Source: Lingula anatina (lineage: Eukaryota > Brachiopoda > Lingulata > Lingulida > Lingulidae). From it: DNA of 64,000 nt. The stretch lies in the NCBI RefSeq assembly GCF_001039355.2, contig NW_019775529.1:25086-89085 (forward strand), in the 5' to 3' direction. Positions 10,010 to 21,735 of the stretch are shown here, in pieces. Made by a program: the position numbers and the translations under genes. The notes under the pieces are model-generated. The model was given only the letters and a program-made list of their open reading frames with translations, ran no database searches and had not been told where the DNA came from. Numbering within the stretch: position 1 is the stretch's first letter; each line of letters opens with the position of its first letter.

Positions 10010-10495
10010 GCTCTTCTCTTTTCTCTGCGGGCTCAGGCTGGGGTGATTTTCTTGAGTCAAGTAAAGAGGTCTCTTCATCTGTATTGAAAGCCAACACCAG
10101 GGGCTCCTGGTGTCTGGCCTCCTTGTGTTTCAACAAATACGCTCTGTCGCAGTTCTTGGCATGACATTTAAATTTCTCGTGGGCACTTGCTTCATGTCAT
10201 CTTCTGTTTGAGCGAGAGAATCTTAGGCTACAGTACTTGCATTTCTGCCCAGGCATAGCTAAAAGTAAATGTGAATTTGATTTGGTTTCTTCTATTGATT
10301 CTTTTATTATTATGGCGATCATTCCCGTAACCTTTAGGACATATGGCTTTTCACAGGCATACCCAGGGCAAGTATCCAGTGGTATTGTTTTTAGCAGTGT
10401 TATAACCAAAGCTAACGTGCTGTAACTCTTGGTCTCAATCATGTCTTCCTGTCACTTTCATCAGCATGGACTCCTATGTTTCGTTGAATTTTAAA
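10010..10495 (-). pseudogene. C2H2 repeat ORF, copy B, truncated at an N join
   Basis: Homologous to the 5435-5971 ORF over both fingers and the hydrophobic start, but a deletion removes the residues between finger halves and changes frame near 10200, and the tail is cut at the single N (10009) next to a T-run. Its 5' side is interrupted at 10496 by a LINE, since copy A continues there with TTTTAAAGAATTTTATATA while this copy goes into the LINE 3' end. Confidence 0.75.
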
Positions 10496-11605
10496 TATAC
10501 TTTATTCATTGTAACGTATGCATCTACATGGATAGATGAAAATGTACAAAGGAATGCAAATATATATAAATATGAATTATGATCAATAGTGATATTGTAT
10601 GACTCCTTGTATGAAAAAAATACAAAACATATTTGGCAGAGCCCAAATGGCTCTACCTACTCAACTGGTTATGGGTGCAGCACAGTCCCTTTTTTGGAAG
10701 GCTAACCATAAATACTTGGCAAGAGCAATAATATGTTCGTTCTTCTTACCAGTCATTAGTGTTTTAAATTTATCCATTCTGGTAAGATGCTCAAAGTGAC
10801 TATGTTGTTTTTTGTATATTGAATAAAGATCATATCGAAGGTCTGTATAAAGGGGGCATGACACTAGGAAATGGATTTCATCTTCTATTTCACCAGAATG
10901 GCACTTTTTGCAAATTCTGTCAGCTTGAGGAATTTTTTCATGTCTACCTGTTTCAACACCTAGGTTGTGTGCACTTATGCGGAATCTGGTTAAAGTGGTG
11001 CATTTATCTCTATCTTTAATTGTATCTAAGTATCTTTCCTTCACACATTTGTTCTTGTATTGACAATAAACTTGTAATTTGGACTTGGTGTTGGTTATGT
11101 CTCTCTGCCATTCTTGTGTTATTCTGTCCCTGATTCTTTCCCTAAACCGCTGGATAAAGTTTTTATCATATCTTTGGCCTAGCCACACATCACCAAAGCC
11201 ATTCTCAAAAAGTATTTGTCTCACACCTTCTCACCATGACATGTTTACCTGCTTTATCTCTGTAAGGTTGGATGTGTTTAAAAGTTTGTAATTTTCTATT
11301 TCATCTAGGTAGGCCTGTTTCAACAAACTATTATCTTCCGAGTCTAATATTTTTTGCCAAAATTTTATAAGTTGTGTTTGGATTTTAAAGGATACTGGTA
11401 GCCTACCAAGTTCTCCTCTGACAGCTTGGTTTGTACTTTTAGAATGTACACCTAGGAGTTCTTTACAAAAGCGTAAATGGATTTTTTCTACCGGAGATTT
11501 GTCGGTGATTCTAGAGGAGCCCCAGACTTCAACAGCATATGTAGCCACCGGTATGATCATAGTGTCAAATAATTTTAAAGATATATATAATATGTGCAAT
11601 CAGAC
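10496..11605 (-). mobile_element. 5'-truncated LINE, C-terminal ORF2 and 3' tail
   Basis: Minus-strand frame from ~11600: KLFDTMIIPVATYAVEVWG, RFCKELLGVHSKST, ELGRLPVSF, then after an in-frame TGA (11231-11233) GFGDVWLGQ, RFRISAHNLGVETGRH and the Cys-His end CKKCHSGEIEDEIHFLVSCPLY. This order is the region following the reverse transcriptase palm in many non-LTR retrotransposons. Only one stop interrupts ~290 codons, so the copy is fairly young. The 3' end carries AATAAAG and sits in the C2H2 repeat copy B. The palm and endonuclease are absent. Clade not assigned; related tails occur at 33.0 and 62.8 kb. Confidence 0.8.
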
Positions 11606-12310
11606 CATAAAATTTGTGCATTATATATTGATATTGACTTGTTACAGACCTACAAATAAAGGTGTACAAACTATAGCTGTACAAGCAATACTCTTATACG
11701 GTGCATTACCAACCTGTTAAACCGTTTCATTGTGGATGATAGACATTTACTTTCAATTCATCTGGTAATCTTCAGCTGGTCTGTGATTGCTTGAATTAGT
11801 TTGTTGGACATGGATTAGAAGTGAAAATGGTTTCTGGATGTGCTGTCCTAATAATAAAAGTCTCTTTGAGGAACACTACTTAACACTGATAAAACTTTCA
11901 GGCTAATATGAAGTTAAACAAAATGATTTACCCTGTAGTTGTCTTTGCAGGCTCTTCTTTTAACCCTTTTTTTCTTTGAGTGTGGTTTCTGGTGGATATT
12001 TATTCTTGGTGAGATAAGTTAATATTGTCTATATATCAGGCTTGGTGCGTCTCTATCTAGCTACTTCCTTGTTTCAGTGGGTGGGAATGTGAAATGCCAC
12101 TTCTGTTTATATATACACTGAAAGAGGCACCTTACCAAACTGACGTGTCACTATACTGATGTGTCTAAAAAAAAAAAGTAAACCTTTATCAAAGGTATAT
12201 AAAGCAAAAAATAAATAAATAAATAAATAAGGCAAGTATCCATAGTTCAAAAGGGATGCCCCTGATGATTCTGATGATCTCCTCGCCTCCACATGCACTG
12301 TCATTGCAGG
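11606..12310. other. No recognised gene
   Basis: AT-rich sequence with short frames; an AAAT microsatellite at 12208-12228. The 5' truncation point of the LINE lies near the left edge. Confidence 0.5.
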
Positions 12311-12435
12311 GCTTAGTGATTAAACCTCGGAGCAGAGATTTAATCTGTTTAAAGGCGCGTGTGGAGTCGGGAGACCATTAGGAATCAGCGGCATTGCTTT
12401 TGAACTGTGGTCGGCCATATGTAGTTGGCAGATCA
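12311..12435. mobile_element. Partial MITE related to 24052-24252
   Basis: Shares the internal GATTAAACCTCGxAGCxxAGA, GTGTGGAGxCGGGAGACCAT and TTGGCAGATCAGT blocks with the complete element at 24 kb, but lacks matching terminal repeats. Confidence 0.65.
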
Positions 12436-12654
12436 GTACCCTTAGCAAAATAAAAATGTGCAGCACACATGTTGCAAATATGCTGCACATGTGTGGCACG
12501 CTCTAGAGTGTGCACTTAACAGCTATGGGGAGCACGCAGAAGTGTGCGACAAAAATCTTCCTCGTTGCACACCTCCTGCACACTTCTGTATTTTCTACTT
12601 AACTTCTGTACAATCTCATTGTAATTCTGAGAAACTTTTGAGGCAAATAAGATG

Positions 12655-13190
12655 AGGCAAAGTCTGCAAAATATATATGGTAGGGTCGCAGTCCAGGGTT
12701 CTCCCCAGGCCTTTATAGCGTATCGGCACCGATACGCATCTCTTTTTGCCGATACGCTTCTTTTTTTGCCGACACGATTCTTTGAACTCCGATACCCTTA
12801 AAGAGTGTGTGTGTGACCAATGCCTTTAATGCCTTTATTCCTGACAGTCGCAACGTAAACGACTTGTGTGCGTACTTGGATCTCTTGTGTGCACGTTAAG
12901 TTGTTTATTTTTATTCTGCCTGGTGCAGTAATACAAGTATTAACATCTCATGTTGAGGGCGCGAGACCTGCGTACTGACAAGTTTTGAATATCAACATCC
13001 GCTTATTAGTTTCGTCATCAATGTAATTCTGTGAGATTTGTTTGCTTTATCTATATTTTTTGGAGCAATATAATAAATAGTCTATCCTTCATGTTATTTT
13101 GACTGATGAATAGTAGCAGTCGTGATCATTTATAAATAAATGTATCCATGCGGCAAGAGAAAATATCAGAAAAGATGCAACGCCATTTAA
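12655..13190. other. Interval with short CGATACG repeats
   Basis: At 12715-12795 the motif (C)CGATACG(C) or a variant recurs five times in about 80 bp, with T-runs between. The remainder is AT-rich and shows no gene. It lies directly downstream (minus sense) of the SGNH ORF and may be the retroelement's 3' part. Confidence 0.35.
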
Positions 13191-13194
13191 TACA

Positions 13195-13614
13195 TTAGCG
13201 CCTGTCCGGGACAGGTAAAAATAAGTAATTATTAAGTTTGTTAACCTGATCGTTGAGCGAAGGATGCGGTAGGCGTAACCTGTGATGAACCTGGTTTACC
13301 ACCACATGCGCTACACCAAATTCGTCGTGAAAAAGACGCGCAAGCTCTTCAATATCTTTACTTAAACTAAAAGGAGAAATGCTCCGGTCAGAGAGGTCAT
13401 TGGATCCGATAAGTAAAACGACCAAAGCCGGGCGGACCCAGCGAAGGATGCCCAAATCGTATCTGAAAAGTTTGGGGACCGTACGGCCACCTATTCCATG
13501 CCAGTGTACCGATTCGGGGAATCCAAAGTCTTTCGCCGCGTGGTTGTCCCGACCTTGGTCGAGATATGATTGGAGCCTGTGTACAAAAGAGTGCCCAATG
13601 ACTTGAACTGCCAT
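13195..13614 (-). CDS. SGNH/GDSL-type hydrolase ORF, retroelement-associated
   Basis: A 139-residue open frame with the SGNH blocks in order: IGHSFVHR near residue 6 (catalytic Ser of block I), WHGIGGRTV near residue 38 (block II Gly) and LIGSNDLSD near residue 68 (block III Asn). A His-rich VNQVHHRL near residue 105 could contain the block V His. Such stand-alone SGNH domains are common in ORFs of animal retroelements (for example esterase-type ORF1 proteins); a cellular esterase is less likely at this size. Base composition is distinctly richer in G+C than the surroundings. Tandem repeats with CCAAT motifs lie just upstream (13.9-14.1 kb). Confidence 0.6.
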   Translation of the reverse strand: MAVQVIGHSFVHRLQSYLDQGRDNHAAKDFGFPESVHWHGIGGRTVPKLFRYDLGILRWVRPALVVLLIGSNDLSDRSISPFSLSKDIEELARLFHDEFGVAHVVVNQVHHRLRLPHPSLNDQVNKLNNYLFLPVPDRR

Positions 13615-13904
13615 AGTACTATAAGTCGCAAATTCAATGAATCAAATAAAGAAGAAAACTTACTTGCAGCAGATCAGAGGTCTGTTCCTGAGAAAGCCAG
13701 TGATGCGTTGATCTATCAGCAGGATCGCAAGAAGTCCCAACCTAATGTATCTGCTGAATCCGTAACTGGTAACACAAAAAATTTGAAAATGGCGAATGGA
13801 AAGTTATTCTGACAATTGTATACACTATACAGAATCTTGCATAAAGCAGAGTGAGAAGGAATAGTAGCGCTCGTTTGGTTAAACGCTGAGACGCAAACCT
13901 AAGT

Positions 13905-14092
13905 GAAACCCCCGTCCGTGATTGGACAGGGTGTCTGATCAAAATTAATGCAGCATTAAATCCGAGGCTCAAGCAAAATGCTGACAAATTGTGCCATAAT
14001 AAACATCCGCGATTGGACGAGGAGTCTGATAACGTTAGATGCAGCATTGAATCCGAGGCTAAAGCAAAATGTTGAGAAATTGTGTATCATCG
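13905..14092. promoter_or_regulatory. Two tandem ~93-bp repeats with CCAAT motifs upstream of SGNH ORF
   Basis: The units starting CCGTGATTGGACAGGG and CCGCGATTGGACGAGG both contain (minus sense) CCAAT, then GCAGCATT and ATCCGAGGCTxAAGCAAAATG. They are 5' of the SGNH ORF on its strand, so they resemble promoter monomers of a retroelement 5' region. Promoter function is inferred. Confidence 0.45.
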
Positions 14093-14383
14093 AATCGGAG
14101 GCTACAAGCAAATTTGTGAAGTATTAGACCGTCGCCATAAATAAACGTTTGACTACGCCAAACTTCCCTTTCTGGTAGAGATAGGCACAAAGAACCCTCC
14201 ATTGTTTTCTCCAATCCCTACAGCTCACTAAAAAAAATGAAATGCACTGTGATTAAGAAAATAAAATGGTACACACACATCTCACAACAGAAATTGATAT
14301 ACGATAATACTGATTGACTCTTTTTTAAAACTGCTGATTGCTGCTTACCTTTCTTGCAGAAGTGGAATCTTCAATCATAAAGA

Positions 14384-14568
14384 ATGTCCTGGTCCACTTC
14401 ACTGTTCATTGTGCCAGTGAATGTCCTGGTCCACTTCACTGTTCATTGTGCCAGTGAATGTCCTGGTCCACTTCACTGTTCATTGTGCCAGTGAATGTCC
14501 TGGTCCACTTCACTGTTCATTGTGCCAGTGAATGTCCTGGTCCACTTCACTGTTCATTGCACCAATGA
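14384..14568. repeat. 37-bp minisatellite, five units
   Basis: Units begin ATGTCCTGGTCCACTTCACT at 14384, 14421, 14458, 14495 and 14532. The first four are essentially identical; the fifth differs at its end (GCACCAATGA). No spacers, hence not CRISPR. Confidence 0.95.
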
Positions 14569-14569
14569 A

Positions 14570-15590
14570 TGTAACTATTGGTGTTGCCCCTTTTTGCAAA
14601 ATGCCTGAAATAGATAATATCAGTCCATTAGTTTACATGTACATGTACTCTTATATTAAAAGCCTAGTTCTCACAGTCTTGGCTATTTAGATTTCATACC
14701 AGGACTGTTAAATACACAATGTGCATGTTAAATTTTAATTCATCACATTTCTACAAATGAAGTAAACATATTTTTCACATCAGTATTAAATAGTATCTAA
14801 CCTGTCCATACATGCATGGGTCTTGTACGGGTGCTTAGGTCTGCTGTGTAGTGGGTATGGCAGGTTAATGTCGTTTCAGTTTTCATCTCTTATCACTTTC
14901 TGGAAAATATATCAGCAGTTTGAGTCCATTTCCACTGTACACTTGCTATACACTTGCTATCACTGCAAACTACTTGAATTGTGTCATTTACCTATTCTTA
15001 TAATTTGTTTATGTTGTAACCCCCATGTATACATGTCAATATCAATTGTGATTACATTGTTTTGTCACCCTCTATAATGCAGGTGCCACACACTCGCTGC
15101 CAATTGGCATCACTCTAGAGCCCTAGTCTACACTAATCATGTACACACTTGATTGACTTCCATGTATACCTTTATTAATACCTATAGAAACAGCTAGTAA
15201 ACATAGATCTGACACACAGTGCATTCTGAGTATCATAATTATTAGTCTGAAGATCCCCAGAGAAGGGAGATAGCGCGTTAACATAAGAAAGTTCTAATTA
15301 ATTTTTGGGGGTTTTACGGCCGCTATTTTCCTTTCCACCTCCAGTCCGGTATGGAGCAAACTGAAGTTGTTTGGCCATCAGACTGTCAACTTCTTTTTCG
15401 GAAGTCTTGAAATTTCTCAGGAGACATTCTGCAATTGTACAAAAGGTTACAAAATTCCTTTTTCATGATGTGATTGATATTTTACAACTAACCATTATGA
15501 TACAGTTGAGCCCACTTATTGTCATACCCTTGGTTCCTGACAAAATTATGAAATTATAAATCTATAAGCTGCCCCAAAGTCATAAAGGAC
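14570..15590. other. No recognised gene
   Basis: AT-rich single-copy-looking sequence with only short frames lacking family motifs or paired splice signals. Confidence 0.5.
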
Positions 15591-15591
15591 A

Positions 15592-16190
15592 AATATTCAC
15601 GGCCGGATTCTGCATACAGAGACAAACATGACAAGATGGCCGCCCTCACTCAGGTTAGAATATAGGTCACTAGCGAAACATGATGATCTTGTCTTGCTGT
15701 GTCAGTACAGCTTTCTTTTAGTTGAATATCTGAACACTGGTATTCTAAAAACTGGGTTTTTTCTGACAAATGTTATGCACAAACAGAAGATGAATGAATC
15801 TGCAATCCACACACTCGTCCGTTTCAATGTACCGTTGCTTCTCCAGCGCTCGCACAGCAAAGCTTTGAATATCCCGCAAGCTGCGCCGGGAGCTGGCGCA
15901 CACAGAGAATAACCTCGCTCTGACACCTGATGTCACGATTATCGACTTTCCCACTCCCGCCAGTCTGAGTTTTATGTTAGGTTAGGACATCATAAGGGGC
16001 AACTCACAAAATTAATATCATTTTTTTTTTAAATTTGGATCCGACTTCCAAATAGTGGGTGGGTGGCTCAACTTAAATTATCGAAAATCCAAATTTAACA
16101 TCCTGGTAGTTCTGAATTATTTCCGTATGAAGCACTTAACAATATTGTGAGTATGGACACTGCATGAATATAGACGGCAGAGATAAATTC
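15592..16190. repeat. Dispersed repeat, copy 2 of 2
   Basis: Second copy of the 3017-3599 repeat. Its right end (GGCAGAGATAAATTCC) abuts the C2H2 repeat directly, giving a chimeric junction near 16190 that copy 1 does not have. Confidence 0.7.
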
Positions 16191-16194
16191 CATC

Positions 16195-16690
16195 CTGAAC
16201 CCTTTTCCCCTTGTGTGGGTCTTACTAGTACTTTTGTTGGTGCCTCTTCTCTTTTCTCTGCGGGCTGAGGCTGGGGTGATTTTCTTGAGTCAAGTAAAGA
16301 GGTCTCTTCTTCTGTATTGAAAGCCAACACCAGGGGCTCTTGGTGTCTGGCCTCCTTGTGTTTCAACAATTCCTCTTCAGTTAAATACGCTCTGTCGCAG
16401 TTCTTGACATGACATTTAAATTTCTCGTGGGCACTTGCTTCATGTCATCTTCTGTTCGAGCGAGAGAATCTTAGGCTACAGTACTTGATTTCTGCCTAGG
16501 CATAGCTAAAAGTAAATGTGAATTTGATTTGGTTTCTTATATTGATTCTTTTATTATAAGGGCGATCATTCCCATAACCTTTAGGACATATGGCTTTTCA
16601 TGGGCATACCCAGGGCAAATGTCCAGTGGTATTGTTTTTAGCAGTGTTATAACCAAAGCTAATGTGCTCTAACTGTTGGTCTCAATCATG
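16195..16690 (-). pseudogene. C2H2 repeat ORF, copy C
   Basis: Retains the second finger (TYLTEEELLKHKEARH-like) and Pro/Glu-rich tail in one frame, but the first finger is disrupted by the same deletion seen in copy B, and a base loss in the CKYC codons changes frame. The C-terminal end is truncated at the junction with the upstream dispersed repeat. Confidence 0.75.
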
Positions 16691-16984
16691 TCTTCCTGTC
16701 ACTTTCATCAGCATGGACTCCAATGTTTCGTTGAATTTTAAAGAATTTTATATATAACAAGTGTGAGTGTGGTACAGAGTGCTCAACAGTCTGGAGCATT
16801 TATGCACAATTGAAATAAATAAATAAATAAATAAAACAAGAGACATGTAATAACTGATAATTGAATTATTGTAAGTTACACTTATATGTTGTTGGCACAT
16901 TGTAGAAAAGTCAATATTTATACTTAAAAACCTTAATACTGAGGGGCAGGACCGCTGAGGAGCAGTCTCATTTCCCTACTTTCC

Positions 16985-17345
16985 CTTTTTCTACTAGGAA
17001 TGCAGCAGTGAGCCCTGTCCATATTTCGGGGTTAACGCGGGGAGCCGTAAAACCATCCACATTGGCTGGGCGATCGTGCTTGTTACGTAACTCCTGCAAT
17101 TTATCCTCCGGCATCTTCTCCCGCATAATATCCGACACCAGATTAACCAGCGCGTAGGAAACCTCCAGTCCCACACGGACGACCCCTGTGATATCGCTAC
17201 TGATAATGTATAAAGATTTGCTGACCCCGAGGGATTAGCTTCTTTCTTTGGCTGCTCCACACCGCACTCATCCTCCCTCCGGTGGATCGTTTCCGGGGGC
17301 AATTCTCCTGGTGACAGAGGCATCTGAACTAAGCCCCAGACTGGC
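16985..17345 (-). pseudogene. Gag-like ORF fragment inserted in YqaJ module 2 (copy C)
   Basis: This G+C-richer segment replaces the end of YqaJ module 2 that copy A retains at 6440-6505. In minus frames it reads PLSPGELPPETIHRRED, then after a shift GLEVSYALVNLVSDIM, KLQELRNKHDRPANVDG and APRVNPEIWTGL. The RPxN...PxVNPEIW pattern is one I associate with gag-like first ORFs of invertebrate retroelements (DIRS-like and others); the assignment is tentative. Its base composition resembles the SGNH ORF at 13.2 kb, so both could derive from one element family. Confidence 0.45.
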
Positions 17346-17365
17346 TACAAAACGATCAAAACGCT

Positions 17366-18170
17366 AGGGCATCAGGACTGGCTCCAAACTCCGTGTACTT
17401 TGGATGAAGCACCAGACCACTATCCTGCATGGTGAAGTTGTTGTTCTGCCGAATCATCTGCTTGCTATACTCCTTCTTGGCAACTGGCTCCTTCCTGATA
17501 CCCCAGCCTATTTGCTAGCATATGCCTATTATAAGGGACTTAGAGGGAGTCTCTGTGGTGGTGCATGTGGCCTCGTATATTCTTGAGGCTATGATGCAGG
17601 CAACCCTGTACTGACCCCACTTAGCAGACTTCGCTTTCTCGCGTGTTATGCTTACCACATATGATGCCTGTGATGGGGTCACATTAATGTCCATACTGTC
17701 TGCACGTGCTGAGTATATATTTGTTGGTTTTCTTAAGGCATATAGCACACATATTCCAAAAAGGGGAAATCAGGTCTGAGACCAACTATCATGTGTCTGC
17801 CTTTATATGGGCACTTGACTTCCACAATGTCATCTACAGTAACACCAATCAAGCCATCTGGTGTGGTCCCCAAAAAAGGGGCTTCCAGACTTTGAGATTA
17901 TGACTCTCCTCAAATTTGCGTATGGTGCATTTCTCGTAGTCCTTTCCATGACGGATTGCTGGTGTGTGCAGAGGTTTTGGACACAACAATGACTCACACA
18001 GTTTGTTCGTGTCCCTTTTCTCTGCAGGTGCCATTATCTCTGCAAATCTGAAAGCAGTGATTGTATCCTGCTCTATTTCTGAAGTTGCCTGGCCTGGGGT
18101 CCTGAAACCAGCAGTCTGCATTGCCACCAATATTATGAGCCTTCTTTGGAGAACCTCATGACGAAAAATT
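17366..18170 (-). pseudogene. Tandem YqaJ-type nuclease modules (copy C)
   Basis: Paralogue of the 6.4-7.3 kb block: module 1 with ITAFRFAEI, TPAIRHGKDYEKC, then GxTxDGLIG and VEVKCPYKG across a frame break; module 2 start with KWGQYRVACIIASRIYEA. In module 2 the conserved ITAS is altered to IIAS and a 1-2 base change lies before SKSLIIGIC. The catalytic Glu-x-Lys of module 2 is lost because the gag-like fragment begins there. Order and strand match copy A. Confidence 0.75.
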
Positions 18171-18693
18171 AACAAGTACATTTATTAAGCATAAAAATTC
18201 TTCATCTTTAGTGCTACTAAAACAAAAATATGAGTGTACTCGTACATAGACTACATAACATAACAGATAATATAATCATACACACCTGGACTAATCTTTA
18301 ATTTTTTCAAGGAAAATAGCATTTGTGTTTTTCAAGCACTAAATGAAAAGAAAACACAAACCTTTCAATCAATTCACAATTTCTTCCAGTTGTTATGGCA
18401 CCACATTCAATTCATATTAGTGTCAGTTTGATTCTATTTTTTCACTGTGTTAATACAATATCCTGTTCACATGCAGTCTCTGACATTTCTTACCTCTTCT
18501 TTCTCTTACTTCTCTGAGATGCTGGAATAATCTCCTCATTTTCTGTTACAATGTCAGATTCATATTGAGCTATGTTCAGTTTCCTTCTAACTTTAATTTG
18601 TCATAGTCATCTGCAAAATGAAATTAATGAATTGATATTGAAATGTCACATTTTGGACTGGAACATGTGATACATGTAGCATGCACATTAGTT

Positions 18694-19345
18694 CTAGATG
18701 TTTAAAACACATAAAATGCCTAATAATAGAAAAGAATTGTTCTGAGAGTTGCAAGTGTATTTTCCCCTAGGGATGAGTGTCTTGCCCCCCTGGAGAGATG
18801 ATGGGGTTGTTAATGATGCACGGGCAGAGAAGGCACCTTCTATTGTTGCAAGGAAATGTTCCCGTGACACCAAGGCTGTTATTGTTAACCAGGAGTTTTT
18901 TAAGTTTAGGAGGCTTTCTGAAAGAGACGATGGATGGAGATGGAAAAATGTCTTTGAGCGTAGGGTCAGAGTCAAAGATTTGTTGCAAATCTTTTTAAGG
19001 TGGTAAAGGGCAGGATTAAAAGTGACTACTAAAGGGACCCTTTTGTGTGTGTCCTTTCTTTGGTATTGGAGAAGATCTTTTCTTGGGATTCTATTAGCTT
19101 TTCCCTTGGTTTCTTTGATCATTTGCGTGTCATACTGCCGTCTTTTGCAAATCTGTAAGTTGTTCACTCTTCTTTTCAGGTTCCAAGTTGATTCTATTGT
19201 ATCTTAAGGTAATATTGTAAAGCAAAATACAATGGATTTTTTGATGTGTGAAGGATGAAAGCTGGTGCTATGTAAGTAGGCTGAGCGGTCCATAGGTTTC
19301 CAAGTTATACATGTAGCCAGTCTATTGTTTTTTATGACACTGTTC
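18694..19345 (-). pseudogene. Penelope-like element RT C-terminal linker (copy C)
   Basis: Longest readable copy: RIPRKDLLQYQRKDTHKRVP, VTFNPALYHLKKICNKS, then after a frame change DIFPSPSIVSFRKPPKLKKL and GTFPCNNRRCLLCPC. A small insertion disrupts the Cys-rich end. No GIY-YIG domain follows. Confidence 0.7.
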
Positions 19346-19499
19346 TGCTTAGTATACCTTAAAATCTATATATTTGAAAGACTTTAATGCATTGTCATAA
19401 CACTGACTTGGCAAGTCAATAGAAAATTATTTCCTTTTTAAAATAGCAAACAATGCATTTGGTCATTGCAGTTATTGAGGATGTGGTAGCTGGTCTGTG

Positions 19500-20105
19500 T
19501 AAGTTGTTTTGTTTACAAATTGCATACGGACAAGGTCATTGCAAGTGTGCTACAGATGGTTTCTTTTTTCAAACATCTAGCCTATTTACCACAATTTTTA
19601 AGGCAATTGAAGCCTTTTCTCCCGATGTAATACTGCTCTATCATCATCGGTAGGAGCCAGTATAAGGATGAGTGAACTGTCGATGCATCCCAACATCATA
19701 AAATCTCTTCTTCATCGCTTTAACTTCCTTGGGATAGGTAGGAAACTTGACAGCAAGATCCTCATGTTGTGATGTTGCTATTAAATTTGCCACCCTGTGG
19801 ATGGCCCAGGAGATGCTGCTCTTGCTGCATCCTAGAGTAGCGTCTCCCTCCACTCTCTGGTAGCTTCTGGTTGCAAAATATTGCAAAGCCTGCGTGGAGA
19901 GGGTGTGAGATCTCTTCATCGATGTTATGAGATTGTGCAGGATCTCCACAACCCTATCCACTTCTCTTCTAGACAGGCGGAATCTTTTGAATATATCTCC
20001 AGCGTCCATAAAGTTTAATGGGTTTTTTTCTATGATAAAACTGTTGTGGTCTCCTTTGTATTCTGGTGGCCCGGATAGCAAGAAAGACAGCCGCCATATT
20101 GCAAC
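19500..20105 (-). pseudogene. PIF/Harbinger transposase, N-terminal part (copy C)
   Basis: Reads NFMDAGDIFKRFRLSRREVD, SHTLSTQALQYFATR, QRVEGDATLGCSKSSISWAI and, beyond the point where copy A breaks, HEDLAVKFPTYPKEVKAMKK, showing that the two copies decayed differently. A short deletion removes the VQVLI helix. After a frame change LGCIDSSLI-type sequence marks the first catalytic Asp; the rest is lost. Confidence 0.8.
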
Positions 20106-20320
20106 CTTTCTTTTTCATTTAATACGCATGTGTACGATGAAACTCTAGAGTTAGTGACTGGTCTGACCAGTCATTAAATATCCATGGTAACAACGACACA
20201 ATAATGAGCAAGAAAACTAGCGATAGCTTCATGAAACGGCACTCATAATTAGCGAGAGGCTAACGACCGATTGCTAACTAACTACTGCTTTGTGAAACGG
20301 GGCCCAATTCTGGTGCATTC

Positions 20321-20344
20321 CCCCCCCCCCCACACACACACACA

Positions 20345-20388
<44 letters not shown>
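20321..20388. repeat. (CA)n microsatellite
   Basis: Dinucleotide CA tract preceded by a C-run; absent from the matching site in copy A (near 9515), so it expanded after duplication. Confidence 0.9.
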
Positions 20389-20391
<3 letters not shown>

Positions 20392-20835
20392 AATGAGTAA
20401 AAAATCAGAATCTAATCTTACCTTTTTCTTTGAATTTCTTTTTTGTTTTTTTGTATGTGTAATTGGGTGAATATTTTGTTTTGTGTCTGTATATTTTGCA
20501 AGCTTTGCTGTCTAGTCTGACTTAAGTGCTCATCTAATGATTTGCCCAAAGATAATTAAGTATAAAAGATGTCTGCAGCAATTTTGTATAAGTAAAATGC
20601 AGAAAATCATTTTATTATTTCTTTAAATAAAGAATTAAGCAACATTTTGCAGTAAGGATAGTGAAGCTTTTATACTAGTATGTACACTACTGTTGTGATC
20701 TCGTAGTCTTTATAAAAGATGAATACTTATTATTGCTTCTGTTGCTTACTTTGTAATTTTCTGTTAATGTTATTAAAATTGAATCAAAAGACTAGGTATT
20801 TTCTTATCTTTAGTATCCATATTTATTTATTGAGT

Positions 20836-21150
20836 TAGCTTGCCTGGAGTAGTGCTAATAAATTAATACTGGATAAATTAAAGCAAGTCAGAATGATGAC
20901 TGAATCATCACATTGTTAATGCCTGTTATAAGTACTGGTACCTAGTAAATTCCCACCTGGTAATTCTGGAGCTGTTCTTAATCAAAAAATGTTTATTTAT
21001 TTAATTAAGGTCATTAGTGCAGAATTTTATTTAAGAGAAACTGGGTTGAAGTTGTAGAGAGGCATAAATAAAGAGAGGTGAGAAACAAATTGAATACTAA
21101 GAAAATTTCAGACTCCTATGGCTGTTGTTATATTTTCTCTCTCATGCCTC
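20836..21150. other. No recognised gene
   Basis: Unique-looking AT-rich sequence at the right edge of the large duplication. Confidence 0.5.
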
Positions 21151-21153
21151 ATA

Positions 21154-21342
21154 GAGCACATTCAGGACAGAAGACTAACAGATCTGCAGATCAAATATGG
21201 CAACCCACTAAAAAACTTGCCGCTTAATTGCTGATTAGACACTGAATAGATTTCCCACAGGGATTACACAGCAAGCATTAGCATTTAGTGGGTCGCCATA
21301 TTTGATCCAGGGATTTGTTAGTCTACTGTTCTAAATGTGCTC
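21154..21342. mobile_element. MITE with long terminal inverted repeats
   Basis: Ends GAGCACATTCAGGACAG and CTGTTCTAAATGTGCTC are inverted repeats extending about 55 bp (shared AGATCAAATATGGC / GCCATATTTGATCC). A second copy is at 34035-34218. No coding frame. Confidence 0.75.
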
Positions 21343-21479
21343 GTTGACAAATAATATATACAGAACCTGGGTATACAACAGGTATAAAACTGATGAAAGA
21401 TACTTGATTAATAAAAAATGTCCAGTTTTTCACCAATTTAAGATATTTCATTTACACACATAATCCCAACCAGATAATA

Positions 21480-21735
21480 TGATGTGACTTTTTTATTCAT
21501 CAGTGCAGTGGGGATCATAGTTGTATATATGTGTGTCTGTAGTCTCATTTGGAAATATCTTAACACACTGTGGACATGATATACAGTGATGGTCATAGTT
21601 ATATGTGTCTGTAGTCTCATATAGAAATCACTGAACACACTGTGGACATGATATACAGTGATGATCATAGTTGTATGTGTGTCTGTAGTCTCATATGGAA
21701 ATCACTGAACACACTGTGGACATGATATATAGTGA
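21480..21735. repeat. Three ~75-90 bp tandem units
   Basis: Each unit contains ATCATAGTTGTAT-like, GTGTCTGTAGTCTCAT and AACACACTGTGGACATGATATA. The related segments at 24.34 and 32.8 kb have a single unit. Confidence 0.85.

Noticed and set aside
14384-14568. Regular direct repeats resembling a CRISPR array
   Set aside because: Units are directly adjacent with no spacers, and the DNA is eukaryotic: minisatellite.
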